Shown one piece after another: positions 6,577-10,612 of a stretch of DNA of 10,612 bases. Numbering within the stretch: the stretch's first letter is position 1; each line of letters starts with the position of its first letter. The stretch covers positions 10,075-20,686 of the forward strand of contig DDYM01000043.1 in assembly GCA_002347985.1 (NCBI GenBank), given 5' to 3'. The position numbers and the translations under genes are program-made. The DNA comes from Bacteroidetes bacterium UBA2234 (GTDB lineage Bacteria > Bacteroidota > Bacteroidia > NS11-12g > UBA955). The notes under the pieces were generated by a model, which ran no database searches, was not told the origin of the DNA, and was given only the letters and a program-made list of their open reading frames with translations.

Positions 6577-7487
6577 CCCAGATTGAGCAATGCCAACCCC
6601 TCTTCAAAAGAGTGTGGCGCATAACCCAATTCTCGCACCGCTTTACTGATATCCAACCCCGTAATCGGTGGTCGTTTCGCCGGTTGATTTAACGTACTAC
6701 TATCAACTCTGTTGATACAATCCATGGAGAAGCCGTAAAACGCAGCCACCCTTTCAACCAATTCAATTACGCTCATATAATCCTTCCCGGCAATGTTAAA
6801 TATACCGCGCGCGCGCTGGGATGCAGCCAAATAACAACCCATCGCTAGATCCTCCGCCAAAGTAGGAGTTCTGAATTGGTCTGTAACTACGTTGGCTGAT
6901 TTTTGATTCTTCAAAGTGCCATGAGCCCAAAGAACAATGTTTGTCCTACTCATGTCTGCCACCTGTCCAAAAACCAAAACCGTACGCAAGATGCTATAAC
7001 TATTGGCATACTCAATGACCCTTTTTTCACCCTCCAACTTGCTCCAACCATAATAACTCAGTGGATTGGCTGCGTCAGATTCATTATACATGGGCTTTGT
7101 ACCATCAAAAATGAAATCCGTGCTTACGTGAACCAAATGAAACCCCAAAGACGTACTCAATTTTGCCAAATCCTCCACCGCCGTCACATTTAATGCAACA
7201 CATTCGTCACGCTTAAATTCACAGTCATCTACTTGCGTCATCGCTGCAGTATGTATCACAACATCAGGCAATTCGCTTTCCAAGATGAATGTCATTGCCG
7301 CCGCATCAGTAATATCCATCGATAAGTAACGGTAACCTTCTTTGAGGGGATGACGGTTATCGCCGGCGCCTGTGGCTACCAAATCCCAATCGTCCAACCC
7401 AACAAATAGATCTGTAAGTTTCTGACCCAACAATCCATTGCTGCCTGTTACTAAAACTTTGGATTTTGATTTTTCCGATGATTCCAT
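6573..7487 (-). CDS. RmlD-type SDR family NAD(P)-dependent sugar-nucleotide oxidoreductase
   Basis: The 304-residue product is an extended short-chain dehydrogenase of the RmlD (dTDP-4-dehydrorhamnose reductase) type. Visible features are the nucleotide-binding TGSNGLLGQ (14-22), the IHTAAMTQVDDCE segment, HVSTDFIFDG (120-129) with the catalytic Ser/Thr, and Y146-x-x-x-K150 in YGWSK. Downstream are VTDQFRTPT and a C-terminal RPPITGLDISKAVRELGY region typical of RmlD relatives. The frame opens at 7760, but the first 91 residues of that longer version lie antisense to the next gene; the ATG at 7487 directly precedes the Rossmann fold. No other rhamnose or dTDP-sugar gene is nearby, so the substrate is unknown; many Bacteroidota carry solitary members like this. 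It has its own promoter facing away from the FAH-type gene. Confidence 0.88.
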   Translation of the reverse strand: MESSEKSKSKVLVTGSNGLLGQKLTDLFVGLDDWDLVATGAGDNRHPLKEGYRYLSMDITDAAAMTFILESELPDVVIHTAAMTQVDDCEFKRDECVALNVTAVEDLAKLSTSLGFHLVHVSTDFIFDGTKPMYNESDAANPLSYYGWSKLEGEKRVIEYANSYSILRTVLVFGQVADMSRTNIVLWAHGTLKNQKSANVVTDQFRTPTLAEDLAMGCYLAASQRARGIFNIAGKDYMSVIELVERVAAFYGFSMDCINRVDSSTLNQPAKRPPITGLDISKAVRELGYAPHSFEEGLALLNLG

Positions 7488-7491
7488 GTAA

Positions 7492-7523
7492 CAAATTTCC
7501 GATATCGCTTGCCAACCTCCAAA
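7492..7523 (-). promoter_or_regulatory. Promoter for the SDR gene
   Basis: The minus strand has TTTG (plus-strand 7520-7523), a 20-base spacer, then GAAATTTG (7492-7499), which matches TAnnTTTG at every fixed base except the first. Four bases later comes the ATG at 7487. Spacing suits a Bacteroidota promoter and predicts a leaderless or nearly leaderless transcript. Confidence 0.42.
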
Positions 7524-7556
7524 TGCGATTACCCACAGAAACTTCCAAAATAGACG

Positions 7557-7564
7557 TATTTTTG
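7557..7564 (+). promoter_or_regulatory. Promoter -7 box for the FAH-type gene
   Basis: TATTTTTG is a perfect TAnnTTTG match. Four bases (TAGT) separate it from the ATG at 7569, exactly the purK layout, so the transcript should be leaderless or nearly so. No -33 TTG is visible at about 20 bases upstream. Confidence 0.55.
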
Positions 7565-7568
7565 TAGT

Positions 7569-8576
7569 ATGAAATTGGTCACCTACAAAACCAATGACCT
7601 TGCCCAAACCGGCATTTTGGTCAACCAACAGATTTACCCCCTGAACACCATCAACCCAAGCATCGCAAACAACATGCGCGATATGCTCAATGATTGGGAA
7701 AATCAAAGTGCCTTGGCTCGCATCGTAGAAGCCGAAATCCTTGATGGAAAGCACAATCAATTAAGTACTCCTTGCTCCGATGATATTTTGGAAGCCCCCG
7801 TTCCCCAACCCACCTCTTGCAGAGATGGTTATGCCTTCAGACAGCACGTGGCTGCGGCGAGAAGAAACCGTGGGGTTCCAATGATTCCCGAATTCGACCA
7901 ATATCCCATTTTCTATTTTACCAACCACAACGCCATCCAAGGACCCGGTGAAATCCCCTGCATGCCCGATCACTTTCAAAAGTTAGACTTCGAATTGGAA
8001 GCCGCCGTTGTTTTGGGAAAAAGAGGCAGAAATGTGAAAGCCGCCGATGCCGACCAGTATATCGCTGGCTTCATGATTATGAACGATATGAGTGCTCGCC
8101 GTCTCCAAATGGAAGAAATGTTGTTGAACCTAGGACCCGCAAAAGGAAAAGACTTTAGTACCGTGATTGGACCATGGCTTGTTACACCAGATGAGTTAGA
8201 AGCATACAAGATTGATGCAAAACCCGGTCATGTAGGCAATAGCTATAACCTATCCATGAAATGCTGGGTGAATGGTATACAAGTGAGCGAAGGAAGTGTG
8301 GGTGATATGGATTGGACCTTTGCCGAAATTATTGAGCGATGCTCATACGGCGCCGATATTTTCCCCGGCGATGTGATTGGAAGCGGCACAGTAGGTACTG
8401 GTTGTTTCCTTGAACTCAACGGAACGGGAAAACTAAACAACCCAGATTATACAGAACAGTGGCTTCAAGCTGGCGATGTTGTAGCAATGGAAATCGCAGG
8501 ACTTGGACATCTGAGCAACACCATCGTGAAAGAGGAGAGTGATTTCAGCATCCTCGCCCTCAAGAAAATGCCCTAA
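7569..8576 (+). CDS. Fumarylacetoacetate hydrolase family protein
   Basis: The 335-residue product belongs to the FAH superfamily, which cleaves or hydrates carbon-carbon bonds in acylpyruvate-like substrates. Compared with mammalian fumarylacetoacetase, the metal ligands are all present: Asp86, Glu142 and Glu144 (DFELEAAVV) and Asp173 (NDMSAR). The catalytic His93 sits seven residues after Asp86, as His133 does after Asp126 in the mouse enzyme, in the pattern D-x-Y-x-x-R-x-H. KGKDFSTVIGPWLV and the DVIGSGTVGTG segment are also family features. It is shorter than true fumarylacetoacetase (about 420 residues) because the N-terminal domain is reduced. Tyrosine-degradation genes such as hmgA are not nearby, so the substrate is open. 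It probably shares a transcript with the AIM24-like gene 54 bp downstream. Confidence 0.9.
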   Translation: MKLVTYKTNDLAQTGILVNQQIYPLNTINPSIANNMRDMLNDWENQSALARIVEAEILDGKHNQLSTPCSDDILEAPVPQPTSCRDGYAFRQHVAAARRNRGVPMIPEFDQYPIFYFTNHNAIQGPGEIPCMPDHFQKLDFELEAAVVLGKRGRNVKAADADQYIAGFMIMNDMSARRLQMEEMLLNLGPAKGKDFSTVIGPWLVTPDELEAYKIDAKPGHVGNSYNLSMKCWVNGIQVSEGSVGDMDWTFAEIIERCSYGADIFPGDVIGSGTVGTGCFLELNGTGKLNNPDYTEQWLQAGDVVAMEIAGLGHLSNTIVKEESDFSILALKKMP

Positions 8577-8630
8577 TCACCGTTAGCAAAAGCGCCAAAA
8601 CCAAGTAATACTAATACCCTAGTAATCTCT

Positions 8631-9428
8631 ATGAGACGCAATCATGAAATCGACTACCGCATTTTTGGAGAAGAAATGCAGTGTGTAGAAATAGAACTTG
8701 ATCCCCAAGAAACTGTCATGGCCGAAAGTGGCAGTTTTATGTTTATGGACAACGGTATCGAAATGGAAACCATCTTTGGCGATGGCAGTAGCAACCAAGG
8801 CAGCGGCATTTTTGGAAAGCTGATGGGGGCCGGGAAACGACTCCTAACAGGAGAATCGTTATTCATGACAGCCTTTACCAATATGGGTTATAACAAAGCC
8901 CGTGTGACTTTCGCGGGTCCTTATGCCGGTAAAATTATGCCTTTAGACCTGATGCAATTGGGCGGTAAGGTAATCTGTCAGAAGGATAGTTACCTCTGCG
9001 CAGCAAAAGGAGTAAGTGTGGGCATCGAATTCCAAAGAAAACTGGGAACAGGACTGTTTGGGGGTGAAGGTTTTATTATGCAAAAATTGGAAGGCGATGG
9101 TTTGGCGTTTGTGCATGCAGGCGGTCATGTACTGAAAAAAGAATTGGCGGCAGGCGAAACACTGAGAATAGATACGGGTTGCATTGTTGCGTTTACTGCC
9201 GGAATAAATTACGATATTCAAATGGTGCGCGGTGTGAAAAATGCGATTTTTGGGGGTGAAGGCCTATTCTTCGCAGTTTTGAGCGGCCCAGGAACTGTTT
9301 GGTTACAGAGTCTCCCCGTTTCTCGATTGGCATCCAAAATCCTTAGCTACGGTAGCCCAGGCGGACGCAGAGAAGAAGGCAGCATACTTGGCGGATTGGG
9401 GAATATCCTCGATGGCGACGGTTTTTAA
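8631..9428 (+). CDS. AIM24/TIGR00266 family protein
   Basis: The 265-residue product matches the AIM24 (former DUF124) family, a Gly-rich beta-structured fold of unknown biochemical function. Typical family segments are the early [14 protein letters not shown] (about 28-41), [11 protein letters not shown] (75-85), [22 protein letters not shown] (around 144-165), the [19 protein letters not shown] region, and [22 protein letters not shown] near the C-terminus, followed by a Gly-rich tail. No signal peptide or membrane helix is evident, so it is probably cytosolic. It lies 54 bp after the FAH-type gene on the same strand. That gap has no convincing TAnnTTTG box, though it repeats AGTAAT at 8604 and 8621, so co-transcription is likely. 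The stop codon overlaps that of the convergent DUF5916 gene. Confidence 0.92.
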   Translation: MRRNHEIDYRIFGEEMQCVEIELDPQETVMAESGSFMFMDNGIEMETIFGDGSSNQGSGIFGKLMGAGKRLLTGESLFMTAFTNMGYNKARVTFAGPYAGKIMPLDLMQLGGKVICQKDSYLCAAKGVSVGIEFQRKLGTGLFGGEGFIMQKLEGDGLAFVHAGGHVLKKELAAGETLRIDTGCIVAFTAGINYDIQMVRGVKNAIFGGEGLFFAVLSGPGTVWLQSLPVSRLASKILSYGSPGGRREEGSILGGLGNILDGDGF

Positions 9429-10612
9429 TTGAACCAATACACCCATTTGGCAGCCAAACTGCGATACGATGGCCCCATGTACATTTCATGATTCGGTAGC
9501 ACCGAATTAAATCGATTGTAATTCTGAGAGAACACCAAAAAGATATCGCTCATTGGGCGATAACGCCACTGGAAACGAATGTTGACATTCATTTTCTCCG
9601 TTTGGGTATTGTATTGCAAAAAACCTGTGATATACCTTGTTGTACTTAAACTGTACTCCGCTTTCAAACCCAACAAATTGATTTTTGATGTCCCCATACT
9701 ATCGGGCAACATAATATTGATGTGATTCCAATTGGCGGTAAGTAACAATTTCGGCAGCTTCAACTTGCCAAATCTTGGCGCTCTGAAATTGATATTTCCG
9801 TTAAACTCGGTCTTGGTTCCTTGAAAATAGCCCCCGTAAATCACCTCGCAGAAAGCACTCAATCGCTTACGACTATTGGTGGTAAACTCAGGATGAATCG
9901 CGATCCACTGGTATTTACCAAAGAAAAATAGTTTCCGATTTAATGGATCGAATGGCAAAAACAAATTGTAATAATTGTGATCCAAACTCAAGTGGAAAAT
10001 GGCACTTTTTTGAAATACCGCATCATACCCCAATTCACTCGTTGATTCCGTTACACCAAAAGTGCTGTCGTAGTAACTGCTATTGTAAATTGACAACCCG
10101 TGATTGTTTATCAATTTGTTTTTGGGATACCACGTATAACCTAAGTTGGGTTCCAATCGATAATAACTAAAACGATAAAACTTACCTGTTTTGGCATCAA
10201 TGTTATCGGTCCGAGGCACAAATCCCGTTCTCGCGATGAAGGAACGACTTACATATTCGTGGTTCCACATTGCCATCCAATGCAATGATTTATACCTCAA
10301 CCACGTGGCATGCGCAAATCCCTCCAGACCATGCAAACCGGGATAAAACGACTTCTGAATAAATGCCTTTCCTCCCCATTGATTGTTCTTCGTAAGCAAA
10401 TTAAACTCCCCCCCAACAACAGAATTGTAATCTCCTATCGAATCCCTATTTCCTTTTTTGTCGGTGTACACCTTTTGCACACCCAATTTCTGATCATGAA
10501 CCCAAATCAAAGCAACATTGCTCGCCGAAAACACCTTCTTCTGCAATGAGGCCACCGTATAATTCACAGCAGGTAAGTGAACCACCTTACTGCCATCTTT
10601 CACATCAATACT
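9425..10612 (-). CDS. DUF5916 family protein, C-terminal part, cut by the right edge
   Basis: The frame is open through the right edge: three more codons (Ser-Ile-Asp) precede the first in-window Met, so that Met is not the real start. The visible 395 residues resemble the C-terminal domain of Bacteroidota DUF5916 proteins, which usually carry an N-terminal family 9 carbohydrate-binding-like domain and total about 700-900 residues. Marks include [25 protein letters not shown] near the visible start, a long series of aromatic-rich alternating strands (as in [16 protein letters not shown]), and the terminal [25 protein letters not shown] followed by [10 protein letters not shown]. The strand pattern suggests an outer-membrane barrel; the function of the family is not established. 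It converges on the AIM24-like gene with overlapping stops. Promoter and N-terminus are outside the window. Confidence 0.82.
   Translation of the reverse strand, partial: SIDVKDGSKVVHLPAVNYTVASLQKKVFSASNVALIWVHDQKLGVQKVYTDKKGNRDSIGDYNSVVGGEFNLLTKNNQWGGKAFIQKSFYPGLHGLEGFAHATWLRYKSLHWMAMWNHEYVSRSFIARTGFVPRTDNIDAKTGKFYRFSYYRLEPNLGYTWYPKNKLINNHGLSIYNSSYYDSTFGVTESTSELGYDAVFQKSAIFHLSLDHNYYNLFLPFDPLNRKLFFFGKYQWIAIHPEFTTNSRKRLSAFCEVIYGGYFQGTKTEFNGNINFRAPRFGKLKLPKLLLTANWNHINIMLPDSMGTSKINLLGLKAEYSLSTTRYITGFLQYNTQTEKMNVNIRFQWRYRPMSDIFLVFSQNYNRFNSVLPNHEMYMGPSYRSLAAKWVYWFN

Noticed and set aside
7488..7760. N-terminal extension of the SDR protein to 395 residues
   Set aside because: The extra 91 residues are antisense to the FAH-type gene and lie before the Rossmann motif; the ATG at 7487 has its own promoter-like sequence.
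1..10612. tRNA/rRNA genes, CRISPR arrays, insertion sequences or prophage genes
   Set aside because: No tandem spaced repeats, transposase motifs, terminal repeats or structured RNA signatures were seen; nearly all of the window is accounted for by conserved protein genes.

Overview
The window looks like chromosomal DNA from a Bacteroidota bacterium. Several genes start just downstream of matches to the Bacteroidota sigma-factor -7 box TAnnTTTG, and none has an obvious Shine-Dalgarno site. Secreted proteins have signal peptides ending in A-Q. The gene content also fits: a long Bacteroidota-type PurF-like protein, a DUF5916 outer-membrane family protein and a CNNM/CorC-type membrane protein. 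Genus cannot be read from the sequence.

Layout, left to right. (1) A minus-strand group at 1-2150: a CNNM/HlyC-CorC membrane protein, then a predicted outer-membrane beta-barrel protein, then the first 23 codons of another secreted protein that runs off the left edge. (2) purK on the plus strand (2233-3372), divergent from group 1 across 82 bp. (3) A minus-strand pair at 3384-5894: the PurF-like amidotransferase followed by frr (ribosome recycling factor), convergent with purK. (4) 3-hydroxyanthranilate 3,4-dioxygenase on the plus strand (6058-6576), divergent from purF across 163 bp that holds inverted repeats. (5) An RmlD-type SDR oxidoreductase on the minus strand (6573-7487), whose stop codon overlaps that of gene 4. 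(6) A fumarylacetoacetase-like hydrolase and an AIM24/TIGR00266 protein on the plus strand (7569-9428). (7) The C-terminal 395 residues of a DUF5916 family protein on the minus strand, running off the right edge and overlapping the AIM24 stop codon.

Functional links are loose. purK and the purF-like gene both belong to purine synthesis, the dioxygenase belongs to the kynurenine route to quinolinate/NAD, and frr is translation housekeeping. There are no RNA genes, mobile elements, CRISPR arrays or long repeats, and no gap without a gene exceeds about 165 bp. This is a compact, ordinary chromosomal region. The points most worth a second look are the near-leaderless promoter layout in the two short divergent gaps, the divergent glutaminase motifs of the PurF-like protein, and the inverted repeats and leader hairpin between purF and the dioxygenase gene. 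I found no convincing new multi-gene system.
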